Origin: an uncultured Thermoguttaceae bacterium | Lineage (GTDB): Bacteria; Planctomycetota; Planctomycetia; Pirellulales; Thermoguttaceae | Assembly (NCBI GenBank): GCA_938084835.1 | Contig: CALKER010000006.1 | Coordinates: 310,001 to 374,000 of the forward strand | DNA length: 64,000 bases | Direction of reading: 5' to 3' | Shown here: positions 9,336 through 20,077 of the stretch, piece by piece | Layout of the letters: the number at the start of each line of letters is the position of its first letter | Numbering within the stretch: position 1 is the stretch's first letter | Translations under genes and position numbers: made by a program | The notes under the pieces: model-generated | Database searches by the model: none | What the model was told of the DNA's origin: nothing | What the model saw: only the letters and a program-made list of their open reading frames with translations

Positions 9336-10051
9336 TAAAAAAGTAGAATCGGTATTGAATTAGCGATGCTTATGTTTCTGATAAGTTTGGCCGGCTCAGG
9401 CCTAAAAAGTTGCACAGGCCCTATGTCCGTGGTGAGTTATTCGGATGGAATCGCTCCCCCTAGATATGACCTCGAGAGGATGCTCTTTGGCATTGCGTCC
9501 GGGTAAAAAGGCCTCAAACGCCCGAATGTCCCGCACCGGGGGTCGCGCTAGTGGTAGCTAGATGGGATGAATTCACGCGTTAAACTTCCGTGAGGTTTGT
9601 CCGCTTTTGTCTTAGCTCATTTTGGGAATTTTCGCCGAAGAGGGTGGGCGGCTCTCCCTGGGTAACTGCGGGAAGGTTTCCACCGAGAGTTGGAGGTCAA
9701 AATATTGGTGCGGCGTGGAAGGTAGGAAGTTGCGTAGGCTCCAATCTTTCAAAAAAGGGCGAAGAAAAGGCATTGTGTTAAACAATAACGCGGCGTCTTC
9801 GCGGACTTTTCTTAAAATGGAGTCAGGTGGCCGCACGTTACAATAACTTAATTGCCCGAGCTTTACTCCACAGAAGAACGGGTGGTATGTTCTCCCTCTA
9901 GGTTAGCATGACCCCCTAGGGACGGTCTCAAACTACACTTAATGGTGGGTTCGTCAAGCCGTACCCGGGTTGCGGAGTGAGAAAGGATTAAAAGATATAG
10001 CGGGCGATCCGAGCGGGTTCACCGTCCTTGATAGGGAGGGAGGCACGCAGG

Positions 10052-10140
10052 GGCTCTCCGGCCCGCGCGGGGAAAACTTGTGGAGGCAAGAGTGCTAGAC
10101 GGCGATGATAACGGGCTTTCCAGCCTGCGCGCGGAAAACT
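10052..10140 (-). repeat. Two degenerate CRISPR-like repeats, 62-bp period
   Basis: The 27-base blocks 10052-10078 and 10114-10140 match at 23 of 27 positions and start 62 bp apart. Read on the minus strand each begins GTTTTCC and has a GC-rich core (CCGCGCGG / GCGCGC), much like type I-E repeats, whose unit length is normally about 61 bp. A weaker third copy (GGTGAACCCGCTCGG) may lie at about 10001-10023. No cas gene or leader is in the window. Each block can also fold as GGC-loop-GCC, so an unrelated ftsH leader hairpin is the alternative. Confidence 0.35.
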
Positions 10141-10241
10141 CGCCTTGTGCACTGACCGCCATTTTCCGGGGATGGAATCAGCTCGCGAAGACCGCATGCG
10201 TTTATACGGACCGCCATTCCGACAAGAGAGGGGATATCTGA

Positions 10242-12203
10242 ATGGAAGCCAATGACGGAAAAAATGGCTCGCTACCCAATCCGAAACCGCAAGAAACAGC
10301 TGGGCGGGGCCAGCGATTGTCTCCACCTTTGATTTTACCCCCTTTGTTGTGGGTGACCGGTTTACTGCTAGTTTTGGCAGCAATCGTTTGGCTGACAGGG
10401 GCACCCGCTACGCGCATTCGCCTCACATACGGGCAGTTCAGACAGGAATTGGAGCGGGGAAATGTCACGGAGGTGGTCCTTCAGGGAGCCAAGGCGTACG
10501 GGAAACTAGTGCCAGCTGGCGATGATCCGAAACCCCGACCGTTTTGGACCGTACTCCCTCGCCGAGCGTTGGAGGATCCGGAGCTGGACCAACTCCTGTT
10601 AAGCAAATTAGGGCCGCGGTACGGGGCGGAGGAAGTCCCCGATAATACCGGCTATTTGGTCATAGGGTATCTTTTGGTGTCACTTTTCCTCTTTGCTGCT
10701 GTATGGATGTTATTTCGACGCAGTCGCGACCAAATTTGGGGTGGAAGTCTCCTTACTGGTTTTATCAAAAGTCCCGTTAAGCGATACCAATCGACGGGCA
10801 GGAGGGTAACTTTCGTCGATGTAGCTGGACTAGAAGGTGTGAAAGAGGAACTTCGGGAGATTGTGGAGTTTTTGAAAGATCCGGCGAAGTTTCAGCGGGT
10901 CGGGGCAAAGGTCCCCAAGGGTGTACTGCTCATGGGACCTCCGGGGACCGGCAAAACGCTCTTAGCTCGGGCAGTGGCCGGCGAGGCCGGGGTGCCTTTT
11001 TTCTCGATTAATGGCTCGGAATTTATCCAGATGTTTGTGGGTGTGGGCGCAAGCCGCGTGCGAGATCTTTTCGCCACGGCTAAGGAAAATGCACCATGTA
11101 TCCTTTTTATTGATGAGATCGATGCTGTGGGTCGGCATCGGGGGGCCGGTTTGGGGGGTGGACATGACGAGCGAGAACAGACGCTTAACCAGATTCTTAG
11201 CGAAATGGACGGGTTCACCCCCAATGAATCGGTTATCGTGATGGCAGCGACAAACCGTCCCGATGTGCTTGATCCGGCCCTTTTGCGGCCAGGGCGGTTC
11301 GATCGGCATGTGGTGGTGGATCGCCCGGGTTTTCAGGGACGATTGGAAATCTTCAGAGTCCACACACGAGAAGTCCCGCTCGATTCCGATGTGGATTTAG
11401 AACGCTTGGCCGCAAGTACTGTGGGGCTAACGGGGGCTGATATTCGTAACATTGTGAACGAGGCAGCCCTTTGGGCGGCAAGGCAGGAAAAAGACCGAGT
11501 AAGCATGGCCGACTTTGAATATGCTCGCGATAAGGTCTTGATGGGCACCCGACGTGAAGAGCTTCTTACGGGGCGGGAAAAAGAAATGACAGCTTATCAT
11601 GAAGCCGGTCACACGTTGGTGGTATGGATTTTGGGGGGGCCTGAGCGCGTCCACAAGGTGTCCGTAATTCCCCGGGCTCGTTCCCTGGGTGCTACCCAGT
11701 TGTTGCCGGAAGGGGACCGCTGGATGGTCAGTGAGACGGAATTACGCCGGCGGTTGGTGTATCTCCTTGGCGGGCGAGCCGCGGAGGTAATTCGTTTCGG
11801 TGAAGCCACGGCCGGGGCTGAGGACGATCTCAAGAAAGCTACTCAGCTTGCGCGGCGAATGGTGGTGCATTGGGGGATGAGTGAACGGCTGGGTCCTATC
11901 GCCTTTCGCACCGACGAAGAACACCCCTTCCTGGGTAAAGAGATGGCGTCGCCCCGAGAATTTAGCGAACATACGGCCCGACTTATTGACGTAGAAACTA
12001 TGCGGATCTTGCGCGAATCTTTTCAGGCAGCAGTGGACGTGTTGACAGCCCATCGCGATAAACTTGATTGCCTTGCTCAGACTTTGGCGGAAAGGGAAGA
12101 GCTCGACGAAGCTGCGATCGAGGCCTTGATCGGGCCCCCGGCTTATCGCTCTGCATCTCAGGAGAAAGCACCGTGCGGCTGGGAGGAGGGAACGATTTGT
12201 TAG
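10242..12203 (+). CDS. ftsH: ATP-dependent zinc metalloprotease FtsH
   Basis: This 653-residue membrane protease unfolds and degrades misfolded membrane and short-lived cytosolic proteins as a hexamer. It has two membrane segments (about 33-52 and 138-157) flanking a small periplasmic domain. The AAA+ module follows, with Walker A GPPGTGKT (232-239), Walker B ILFIDEID (Asp291, Glu292) and the second region of homology ending RPGRFDR. The M41 peptidase has HEAGH (453-457), and the third zinc ligand is Asp near 528 (AGAEDD). GAGGGG lies eight bases before ATG. Planctomycetes usually carry several FtsH copies, so this may be one paralogue. It stands alone here. Confidence 0.95.
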   Translation: MEANDGKNGSLPNPKPQETAGRGQRLSPPLILPPLLWVTGLLLVLAAIVWLTGAPATRIRLTYGQFRQELERGNVTEVVLQGAKAYGKLVPAGDDPKPRPFWTVLPRRALEDPELDQLLLSKLGPRYGAEEVPDNTGYLVIGYLLVSLFLFAAVWMLFRRSRDQIWGGSLLTGFIKSPVKRYQSTGRRVTFVDVAGLEGVKEELREIVEFLKDPAKFQRVGAKVPKGVLLMGPPGTGKTLLARAVAGEAGVPFFSINGSEFIQMFVGVGASRVRDLFATAKENAPCILFIDEIDAVGRHRGAGLGGGHDEREQTLNQILSEMDGFTPNESVIVMAATNRPDVLDPALLRPGRFDRHVVVDRPGFQGRLEIFRVHTREVPLDSDVDLERLAASTVGLTGADIRNIVNEAALWAARQEKDRVSMADFEYARDKVLMGTRREELLTGREKEMTAYHEAGHTLVVWILGGPERVHKVSVIPRARSLGATQLLPEGDRWMVSETELRRRLVYLLGGRAAEVIRFGEATAGAEDDLKKATQLARRMVVHWGMSERLGPIAFRTDEEHPFLGKEMASPREFSEHTARLIDVETMRILRESFQAAVDVLTAHRDKLDCLAQTLAEREELDEAAIEALIGPPAYRSASQEKAPCGWEEGTIC

Positions 12204-12678
12204 ATCGTTTGCCCCAAAAGCCCCTCAGGTGCTTCGGTAGAAAGCCAACCGTCCACTTACCTTGAGTCTTGCCATCGGCTCTTCCGTAAAGAAAATCAAC
12301 AGTAGCCAATGGTTGGACCACTGTTAAGTGGGGTTTGTGGGGGTTGGACAACGACAAAAACGTCTCCTATAACTTTCGAACGGACTGCGTTGCTTTCGGG
12401 AAGCTCCAACGCCCTGAACCTGCCTGGAACTCGTGGTAGGTTACGCGCCCATGGAGCTGTCAGAGTTCGTCGAGGCTCGCATGACGGAAGCCGGTGAGAA
12501 GCAACTTTTGGGGCCATATCTCGCTTGCGAGGTGCAAGCAGAAAAACAAGTTAGGGTGTAAGTTGAATTCCTTTTTTCCCCGGGGTGATCACTCCGCCTA
12601 GTTGCCTCGGATCCGTGACGCTCCGTGACCGGAATGCGTATCCTCTGCCTAAGGCGCCGATAGGAAAGGGTTTAAGGA
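12204..12678. other. Intergenic region after ftsH
   Basis: No gene, RNA or strong hairpin is recognised. The last bases carry a purine-rich GGAAAGGG stretch that serves as the ribosome-binding site of the next gene. Confidence 0.4.
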
Positions 12679-13704
12679 ATGACATGCGACAAACTTGGTG
12701 TAGCGATTGTTGGTGCAGGGCAGGTCTCATACGCCCACGTGGCAAGCTGGCTGAGAAACTCTCATTCGCACATCGTATGGATTGTAAGCCGGCGGTTGGA
12801 GAGTGCCCAAAAGTTGGCGGAACATTTCCGGCTCCAGTGCCGGTTGGGTACGGACTTTGAGGCGGTGCTCAACGACCCGGAAGTTCACGTTGTCAACATT
12901 AGCGGACCAAATCATGTGCACACGCCGCAGGCTGTTGCCGCAGCCCGTGCCGGCAAACATCTGCTGGTGGAAAAGCCCATGTGTTTATCAATGGAGGAAA
13001 ATCGCCATATTCGTGACGCCGTTGCCGCTGCCGGTGTGAAATCGGTCGTAAGCTTCGTGCTCCGGTGGAACCCGCTTATTCGAAACATCAAAGCCCTCTT
13101 GGAGCAGGAGGTAATCGGTCGTCTCTTTTATGTAGAAGTCGATTATTGGCACGGGCTGGCAGAATGGTGGCCTGGTTTTCCTTGGGGTCGTACTTGGGCT
13201 AGTGGACGAAGTACCATGCTCACCGGCGGATGCCATGCCGTTGACGCCATTCGCTACCTCACCGGCGACGAGGTGGTGGAGGTAGCGGCCTTTGCCAATA
13301 ACATAAAGGGAAAGTTCGAGTATCCAGCCAATGTAGTGGCTATTCTCCGCTTTGCTTCCGGCGCCGTAGGGAAAACATCGGCACTCTTCGACGCTGAGAT
13401 GCCCTACCAATTTAATATCGATCTCGCTGGAGCCGAGGGGACTATTCGGGACAACAAAATTTGGTCGAAACGGTTATTCCCCGGGCAAACCGGTTGGACA
13501 ACTATGGAAACCATCTTGCCGGATTCGGGGGCGGTGGAACACCATCCGTTTGACGATGAAATTAACCATCTTGTGGATTGTATCCTGCGGAACGAGGAAT
13601 CGCACGTCAACGTAGCTGATGCTTACAAGACGCACGAAGTGTGCCTTGCCATCGACCGTTCGATAGAGCTTGGGGGCGCTCCGGTCCGATTACCGCTGGA
13701 ATAG
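12679..13704 (+). CDS. Gfo/Idh/MocA family NAD(P)-dependent oxidoreductase
   Basis: This 341-residue protein starts with a Rossmann fold, VAIVGAGQVSYAHVASWL (about 7-24). The family's EKPM motif (about 98-101) holds the catalytic-site lysine of the NAD-binding half. The C-terminal half is the alpha/beta substrate domain with GRLFYVEVDYWHG and a conserved His in GGCHAVDAIRYL (about 184). Such enzymes oxidise or epimerise sugars, inositols or sugar acids, and planctomycetes carry very many. The substrate cannot be told, and no sugar genes adjoin it. An internal WWPGFPWGRTW segment is unusually aromatic. Confidence 0.9.
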   Translation: MTCDKLGVAIVGAGQVSYAHVASWLRNSHSHIVWIVSRRLESAQKLAEHFRLQCRLGTDFEAVLNDPEVHVVNISGPNHVHTPQAVAAARAGKHLLVEKPMCLSMEENRHIRDAVAAAGVKSVVSFVLRWNPLIRNIKALLEQEVIGRLFYVEVDYWHGLAEWWPGFPWGRTWASGRSTMLTGGCHAVDAIRYLTGDEVVEVAAFANNIKGKFEYPANVVAILRFASGAVGKTSALFDAEMPYQFNIDLAGAEGTIRDNKIWSKRLFPGQTGWTTMETILPDSGAVEHHPFDDEINHLVDCILRNEESHVNVADAYKTHEVCLAIDRSIELGGAPVRLPLE

Positions 13705-14409
13705 ACACAATAACCGACTCAATTCCCCTGTGCCTTTCAGAGCTCAAGATGCCTACTAGCCCTCTTGGGGCCTGGAGCCTACGTCTGTCCGCGGCAGCTA
13801 GCCCGGTCGCGTAATCCCCCGTTGTGCGAAGCGCAACTCGTACCGAAAATTTGGATTAATCTTTAGGAATTTGGGAGCCTGTTGATGTCGGAACCTAGCT
13901 TTGGCCGGTTTAGGCTGACCCTAGGACTTGCGGCCTAATAAGATGCGGCCTGCCGCGCCGGAAAGTTTAAGGGAGCGCTCGTGCTCAGGGACTACCGATG
14001 AAGAAAACCGGAGGATTGATTTGCGCCCGGAGCCCACCAGCCGCAGCCTTTTATTTGTTAATATTTTCCCAGCTTGTTAGGCGGCAAGTAGGTAACGTTG
14101 GGTGCCCGCTCATCTGTGGGCCGGTCAGGACCTTAGGTGGGAATGTCGCGTAACGCGAAGTGCATCGCAACACACGGTCAACGATCTCCGAGTTTGAGGT
14201 GGCGTCTCAGACAACGGTCAGACGCGGTGTCAACAGGTGGTGTTTCGGCTTTCCAAAAGAAGGCGCGTCCGGATTCCGCTTGAGTCGTTTCTTTTTTGGG
14301 CCTGTTTTTGTCGCAGGTAAGCTTGCTGAGCGCTCCCAATTAGAGGTCACATCGGCTGGCTAAAGATTTGCTTTGTGAAGGACCAACGTGACGCACTGCT
14401 ACCTTTGGC
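13705..14409. other. Gene-poor intergenic region
   Basis: About 700 bp between two plus-strand genes. I see no coding frame with recognisable homology, no tRNA-like fold and no strong terminator. Confidence 0.4.
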
Positions 14410-15495
14410 ATGACGGAGGAGGGAGTGGGTGGAACCTCTAGCATGACTCCCCGACAGCGATGGCTTGCGCTTTTAGAAGGACGGTCGGCCGACCGAATCC
14501 CGTGTGATTACCAGGCCACGGCGGAGGTCACATTGCGGCTTTTGCAGGAGCTCGACTGCCCTGACGAAGAAGCACTTTTTCTCTTGCTAGATATCGATGC
14601 CCGGCGCTTTGTCGAGCCCCGATGGAAATGGCCACATCATCCCCATGACCCCGAAGCTGATATGTGGGGAGTGCGATATCAGCGGGTGTCCTATGGCTGT
14701 GGCGAGTATCTCGAGCCTGTTTACCATCCCTTAGCAGACGCGGAGACGCCGGCTGACATTCACCGCTTCCGCTGGCCGGAGCCAGAGGATTTTGATTATT
14801 CCGCAGTCACGGAAGCTGTCGACCAAATGGACTCCTACCGACCAATTCACGCGGGGCACTTCGAACCATTTATGATCTACGGCTTCATGCGCGGTTTGGA
14901 GAAGGCCTTCGAGGATCTAGCGCTTCGGCCGAAGATTGTCGATGCCATTCTCGGCCATTTGAGCGATTTTTATGAAGAGCACCATCGACGGATTTTTGCT
15001 TCCGGAAAAGGACGGATTGATCTGACTTGGGTGGCTGAGGACCTTGGTTCGCAGACCGGCCCGCTCATTAGCTTGGCGACCTATCGACGCTTCTTTCTCC
15101 CGCATCAAATCCGGCTTGCCGAGCTGGCACGGTCTTTTGGCGTACACGTTATGTATCATTCCGACGGCGCGATCTGGCCTTTCCTACCCGATTTGGTGGA
15201 AAAGGTGGGGATCGAGATCCTCAATCCCATTCAGTGGCGTGCCGCGGGGATGGATCGTCGTCGGCTTGTGGAGGAGTTCGGCCGGCATGTAATCTTTCAC
15301 GGATCTATCGACAATCAGCAGACTTTGGCCTTCGGCACTCCGCACGACGTTCGCCGCGAAGTGGCCGAGAGTGTCGAAATCTACCAAAACGCCCGTTGGA
15401 TTTGTGCTCCATGCCATAACATCCAACCAATTACCTCTACGGCGAATATACTGGCTCTTTACGAAGCCATTCATGAACTTGGAATGGCAGCCTAA
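14410..15495 (+). CDS. Uroporphyrinogen decarboxylase-like protein (URO-D superfamily)
   Basis: The 361-residue protein opens with MTPRQRWLALLEGRSADRIPCDY, typical of the MtaA/CmuA/UroD-like group rather than true HemE. It has the conserved C-terminal blocks YHSDGAIWPFLPDLVEKVG, ILNPIQ, FHGSIDNQ and the closing CHNIQP. Relatives are corrinoid-dependent methyltransferases or unassigned URO-D-like enzymes. The lack of the N-terminal HemE Arg-cluster motif argues against haem synthesis. No corrinoid protein gene adjoins it. ATG 14443 (MTPRQRW) is an equally good start, because the first eleven residues are not conserved in the family. Confidence 0.82.
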   Translation: MTEEGVGGTSSMTPRQRWLALLEGRSADRIPCDYQATAEVTLRLLQELDCPDEEALFLLLDIDARRFVEPRWKWPHHPHDPEADMWGVRYQRVSYGCGEYLEPVYHPLADAETPADIHRFRWPEPEDFDYSAVTEAVDQMDSYRPIHAGHFEPFMIYGFMRGLEKAFEDLALRPKIVDAILGHLSDFYEEHHRRIFASGKGRIDLTWVAEDLGSQTGPLISLATYRRFFLPHQIRLAELARSFGVHVMYHSDGAIWPFLPDLVEKVGIEILNPIQWRAAGMDRRRLVEEFGRHVIFHGSIDNQQTLAFGTPHDVRREVAESVEIYQNARWICAPCHNIQPITSTANILALYEAIHELGMAA

Positions 15496-15661
15496 CAGAT
15501 GAGCCCAGAAAAGACTGGCCTAAAGGTAGCAGCCTTTTCGCGGCAAGCGCAAATGGGTCCGGTTCCCACTTCATAGAGGAAATGTGAAAGGTTACGAGCG
15601 AATAATTAATGTGACCTAGGGTGTTTACAACCGGAAAAGCTAAACCGGGAGAAGACGAGCC

Positions 15662-16666
15662 TTGGAAGTGCCGGCAATTCCAGTTGAGACCTCCAGGCCC
15701 CTCGAAGAGCCGGAACAATATCCGCCGATTTTAGACGCCTGGTATGTGGTCGGCCCGACGGCCTCCGGGAAGACGGCGGTCGGTGTGGAGCTGGCCCGCC
15801 GGATTGGTGCAGAAATCATCTCCTTGGACTCGATGGCCGTTTACCGAGGCATGGACATCGGCACTGCCAAACCCACACCTGAGGAGCGCCAGCTCGTACA
15901 GCATCATCTGGTCGATATGATTGAGCCAGTCGCGGAGTTTAGCGTTGCCCAGTACTTGCAGGCCGCTCATCAAGCGGTGGGAGATATTCGTAACCGCGGA
16001 AAAGCGGCACTATTTGTCGGCGGCACCCCCCTTTACCTCAAGGCACTTCTGCGAGGACTGTTCGTTGGGCCAGCAGCTGATTGGGCACTTCGTCAACGAT
16101 TGGAGGCTGAGGTCAAAGCGCACGGTTCGGAGTACCTTCATCGACGGCTCGCGGAGGTAGATCCGCAAACGGCAGCCCGGCTCCACCCACGAGACGCACG
16201 ACGAATCATCCGTGCCTTGGAAGTTTTTCTAAAAGTGGGGCGTCCTATAAGTGAGTTACAGCAGCAATTTGATCGGGAAAATCCGCCGGAGAATTGTCAA
16301 GTCTTTGTGCTGGTGCGGAGCCGGGAGGACCTTCGTCAGCGAATCAGGGTTCGCGTCACCTCCATGATGCGTGAGGGATTGGTGGAGGAGGTGGCAAGGC
16401 TTCTTGAGCGCTTCGGCACCTTAGGTAAGACCGCTCGTCAGGCGGTGGGTTATCGGGAAGTGCTCGATTATTTGGAAGGTCGGTGCTCTCTGGAGGATTT
16501 GCCCGAGCTCATTGTGCGACACACGTGGCAGCTTGCCCGCCGACAAATGATGTGGTTCCGGAGCCTCCGCGAGTGCCGATTTGTTCCAGTTGGTCCGGAG
16601 GAACAGCCAGCTCTGATTGCCGAGAGGATCATCAACTTGGCCGAGCGCCGCGGCGGTTCGGCTTAA
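15662..16666 (+). CDS. miaA: tRNA dimethylallyltransferase
   Basis: MiaA adds a dimethylallyl group to A37 of tRNAs that read UNN codons. The 334-residue protein has the P-loop GPTASGKT (31-38), the prenyl-acceptor recognition segment SLDSMAVYRGMDIGTAKP (about 54-71) and HHLVDM. It also has GGTPLYLKALLRGL, the RRIIRALEV motif and the C-terminal QLARRQMMWFR that contacts the anticodon stem. The start is TTG, preceded by GGAGAAG. The first 25 residues are an extra lead-in before homology begins, and no ATG is available before the P-loop. Confidence 0.95.
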   Translation: MEVPAIPVETSRPLEEPEQYPPILDAWYVVGPTASGKTAVGVELARRIGAEIISLDSMAVYRGMDIGTAKPTPEERQLVQHHLVDMIEPVAEFSVAQYLQAAHQAVGDIRNRGKAALFVGGTPLYLKALLRGLFVGPAADWALRQRLEAEVKAHGSEYLHRRLAEVDPQTAARLHPRDARRIIRALEVFLKVGRPISELQQQFDRENPPENCQVFVLVRSREDLRQRIRVRVTSMMREGLVEEVARLLERFGTLGKTARQAVGYREVLDYLEGRCSLEDLPELIVRHTWQLARRQMMWFRSLRECRFVPVGPEEQPALIAERIINLAERRGGSA

Positions 16667-17304
16667 CTCGGAAGAGAGGTTTAGAGATCTATTTCGGGGT
16701 TGGCCCCGTGGTGAGAAGGAAGTCGGAGGGCTCGGACGGTCAGGAGACGACGAAGGTTTTTTTCCGCGTGCCGAGTGCTCCTTTGTAGGACAATGCGATT
16801 GTGACAGGATTGGGAAGCTTGTAACTACGGAATTTTCGTATGGCGCTTCTTGCTGGAGGCCTCGTATCGGAAAGCTTCTTCGCGGGCGGGGAGTTTTGTG
16901 GTAAAAACTGATGGCACGTCACCGTTACGTGCGGGAGGAAAATGTCGGGAGAAAAAATGGTTTATCGGCTTAAGTCCAAAGAGGGAAAATCTGGTGGGGA
17001 AGACTTGATTTAACTCGGGTGATTGGCCGAGGCCTGCAAGAATAGCAGGAAGCCGGCGGCTGGTTTGCATCTCTCTCCAGGCGACGAGTCCCGCACAACC
17101 CGCGCGAATCCCGACGTCGTCGCCTACTTTGGAGGGCTGAGGGAGCTTCATTTCTGGAAATTTGGGCTAGCCCTCAGGAAAAAATTTTATAGGAGGAGGG
17201 CCGCGAGACACTTCAATTGACGGGTTTGGCCTCGTTTGCAAGTGAGAGGCAGGAAATCTTTCCTGGCACAAACGTGGGTTGAGGTCCTTGGTAGTGGTGT
17301 AGCT
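16667..17304. other. Intergenic region between miaA and mutS
   Basis: No gene or RNA is recognised. A 23-codon in-frame TTG extension of mutS begins at 17236, but homology to MutS starts only after ATG 17305, so I treat it as leader. Confidence 0.4.
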
Positions 17305-19953
17305 ATGTCGGAGAATCTTACCCCCATGATGAAGCAATACATGGAGGCCAAGCAGGCCTGCCCTGATGCTTTGCTTCTTTTCCGCATGGGGGATTTTTAT
17401 GAGCTCTTCTTTGAGGATGCGAAGATCGCTTCCCGGACGCTGGGAATCGCTTTGACCAGTCGGGAAAAAGGCCCGGATGCGCCGCCGATGGCCGGCTTTC
17501 CTTACCATCAATTGGACACATACCTAGCCCGGCTAATTGCGGCAGGTTTTCGGGTGGCAATCTGCGAACAAGTAGAGGATCCTCGGGAAGCAAAGGGTTT
17601 GGTGCGGCGGGAAATTACTAGAATCGTTTCTCCCGGGACGGTTACGGAAGAACTTCTTCTGGATCCGCGGCAGTGTAATTATCTGGCGGCGGTGTGGCCG
17701 GAAGATCCCGCAGGCGTGGCTTGGGCAGAGCTAACCACTGGCGCTTTCTGGGCGTCGACCGTACCACGGTCTCGGTTGGGTGATGTGTTGACACGTATTT
17801 GCCCGGCCGAGTGCCTTCTTCCGGAGTCGTGTGCTCTTTCGTCGGAGGAAGCTTTTTGGCTGAAGGCCATCACCAAGCGGCCGGATTGGGTCTTTGCGCT
17901 CTCGGGCGCTGTGGAAAGGCTTACAAAGCAGTTTGGTACAGTAAATTTGGAAGGATTTGGGTTTGACCACCAACACGACCATCCTGCCTTTCGTGCAGCT
18001 GGTGCCCTCCTCGAATATTTGTGGGAAACACAGCGGAGCTCGTTGGAGCACATAGATCGTCTGCGGCCTTTCCGACTGGGGCAATGTTTGGAAATCGATC
18101 CCGCCACGCGATTGAGTTTGGAGATCACGCGGACTATTCGGGAGGGCAAGCGAGAGGGTTCCCTTCTGGGAGTTATCGATCGATGTATGACCCCAATGGG
18201 GTCGCGGTTGTTAGCAGAGTGGTTAGCTGCCCCCCTTGTGGATATCGCCGCTATCCAGGAGCGACTAGATGCTGTGGCGGAGCTCGTGGCTCAGCCTCGA
18301 TTAGTGCAGTCGGTTCGGGAGGCGCTTCGCCCGCTGTGTGATGTGGAGAGATTGTTGACCCGGGCAGTGGCGGGGCGCATCAATCCTCGCGATCTTCGCC
18401 TCTTGGCCGACACACTCCAGCGTGTCCCTCAGATCCGGCGGATCTTGAACGATGTTTCTTCTTCTCGGCTTTTGAAGCTTGTTGAGGAAATCCACCCTTG
18501 TCCCGAGCTGTGGGAAGAGCTCGCACGGGCACTTGTGGACAACTGTCCCTCCTCGGCTCGGGAGGGAGGCTTTATTCGACCTGGCTATTGTCCCGAACTT
18601 GATGAACTAAGAGAAATTGGTCGCGGCGGAAAAGATTGGATAGCTCGCTACCAAGCGGAGGAAGTAGCTCGCACAGGTATACCCACGTTACGGGTGGGTT
18701 TTAACAAGGTGTTCGGTTATTACATCGAAGTAAGTAATGCTTATCGAGAGAAAGTTCCGGATCGTTACATCCGCAAGCAAACGCTCAAGAACGCCGAGCG
18801 ATTTATCACACCGGAGCTGAAGGCCTACGAAGAAAAAGTTCTCTCAGCAGAGGAAAGATCGCAGCAGCTGGAATACGAGCTATTCCTTCAGCTTCGGGCA
18901 CGGGTGATAAATGCCCGGCAGGTGCTGAAGGATACGGCGGCTGCTTTAGCGGAGATCGATGTATTTGCTGCTTTGGCCGATTTGGCCTTAAAACAACAGT
19001 ATTGCCGACCGGAAATTGTTGACGAACCGATACTTCACATTGTTGATGGGCGTCACCCCGTTCTGGAAACGACTGATTTGGCCTCGCAGTTTGTCCCCAA
19101 TGACACACACATGGATGATGAGGCGGGTCGGATTCTCATCATCACCGGGCCGAACATGGCGGGCAAAAGCACCTACATTCGCCAGGTGGCGCTTATTGTG
19201 CTACTTGCCCACATAGGGAGCTTTGTGCCCGCTCAAAAAGCTACCATTGGGCTCGTAGATCGCATCTTCTCGCGCGTGGGAGCCAGTGATGAATTGGCCC
19301 GCGGTCAAAGCACTTTCATGGTGGAGATGCTGGAGACAGCTCGCATTCTCAATTTGGCAACCGAGCGGAGTCTTGTTATTTTGGATGAAATCGGGCGCGG
19401 TACAAGTACCTACGACGGAATATCGCTTGCCTGGGCAATTGTGGAGGATATCCATGATCGCATAGGTTGCCGTACCCTCTTTGCTACCCACTACCATGAG
19501 TTGACCGATTTGGCGCTGGCATGTGAAAAGGTGCGCAACTTAAATGTCGCGGTTCGCGAATGGAACGATCAGCTTGTGTTCCTCCACAAAATTATCGAAG
19601 GAGCAGCGGACAAAAGCTATGGCATTCACGTAGCTCGGCTTGCTGGCATACCCAAGCCGGTCATCGACCGGGCAAGGCAGTTGCTCGCTCAGCTGGAGAG
19701 CGCTCCTCTGGATGCCACGGGGCGACCTAAGTTAGCGAGGAGGCGGCGGGGAGCTTCGACCGACAGCCCTTACCAACTTATGCTGTTTGTGCCAGCTTCG
19801 CATCCCGTGCTGGAAGCAATTCGTCATTTGGATATCAATTCGATTACACCGCTACAAGCCCTGGAATTAATTGCCGAGTGGAGGGCGTCACTTATTCGCG
19901 ATCAGCATGCAGCGGAGGAAGTGAAGGCACGTTCGTTGACGCCGCATGGGTGA
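17305..19953 (+). CDS. mutS: DNA mismatch repair protein MutS
   Basis: The 882-residue protein recognises mismatched base pairs and small loops and recruits repair factors. It begins with LTPMMKQYMEAKQ and the mismatch-reading motif MGDFYELFFEDA, where the Phe-x-Glu wedge stacks on the mismatch. Connector, lever and clamp domains follow. The ATPase has Walker A GPNMAGKST (about 615-623), signature ASDELARGQSTFM, Walker B VILDEIGRGTS (Asp about 694) and ATHYHEL. A Cys/Arg-poor basic linker (ARRRRG) precedes the C-terminal helix used for tetramer formation. No mutL adjoins it. ATG 17305 was chosen because homology begins there; TTG 17236 is possible. Confidence 0.96.
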   Translation: MSENLTPMMKQYMEAKQACPDALLLFRMGDFYELFFEDAKIASRTLGIALTSREKGPDAPPMAGFPYHQLDTYLARLIAAGFRVAICEQVEDPREAKGLVRREITRIVSPGTVTEELLLDPRQCNYLAAVWPEDPAGVAWAELTTGAFWASTVPRSRLGDVLTRICPAECLLPESCALSSEEAFWLKAITKRPDWVFALSGAVERLTKQFGTVNLEGFGFDHQHDHPAFRAAGALLEYLWETQRSSLEHIDRLRPFRLGQCLEIDPATRLSLEITRTIREGKREGSLLGVIDRCMTPMGSRLLAEWLAAPLVDIAAIQERLDAVAELVAQPRLVQSVREALRPLCDVERLLTRAVAGRINPRDLRLLADTLQRVPQIRRILNDVSSSRLLKLVEEIHPCPELWEELARALVDNCPSSAREGGFIRPGYCPELDELREIGRGGKDWIARYQAEEVARTGIPTLRVGFNKVFGYYIEVSNAYREKVPDRYIRKQTLKNAERFITPELKAYEEKVLSAEERSQQLEYELFLQLRARVINARQVLKDTAAALAEIDVFAALADLALKQQYCRPEIVDEPILHIVDGRHPVLETTDLASQFVPNDTHMDDEAGRILIITGPNMAGKSTYIRQVALIVLLAHIGSFVPAQKATIGLVDRIFSRVGASDELARGQSTFMVEMLETARILNLATERSLVILDEIGRGTSTYDGISLAWAIVEDIHDRIGCRTLFATHYHELTDLALACEKVRNLNVAVREWNDQLVFLHKIIEGAADKSYGIHVARLAGIPKPVIDRARQLLAQLESAPLDATGRPKLARRRRGASTDSPYQLMLFVPASHPVLEAIRHLDINSITPLQALELIAEWRASLIRDQHAAEEVKARSLTPHG

Positions 19954-20077
19954 GGAAATCCTCCTTGTTGATCGTTGCGGGGAATCTTTAGCGTCACCAT
20001 GTGCCCTTAAAGTATGGCGGCTTTACACCGTAGTAGGGCGGTGAATAGCTCCGGAAAGATGGGAGAGGAAGCGCAAC

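Larger units (their letters stand above)
8683..10241. other. Gene-poor intergenic region of 1.56 kb
   Basis: It lies between divergent cheB and ftsH. It holds a weak candidate small membrane protein (9021-9335, minus) and the CRISPR-like repeat pair at 10052-10140, both listed separately. No RNA gene or protein fragment is recognised elsewhere. The GAGGGG ribosome-binding site of ftsH lies at about 10228-10233. Confidence 0.4.

Noticed and set aside
9988..10404. 138-codon minus-strand frame containing FPARAG-like peptides
   Set aside because: The peptides come from reading across the repeat pair and into the antisense of ftsH; it is not a gene, but it drew attention to the repeats.
19954..19975. 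Hairpin GAGG-AAAT-CCTC after mutS as terminator
   Set aside because: The stem is only four to five pairs and no uridine run follows.
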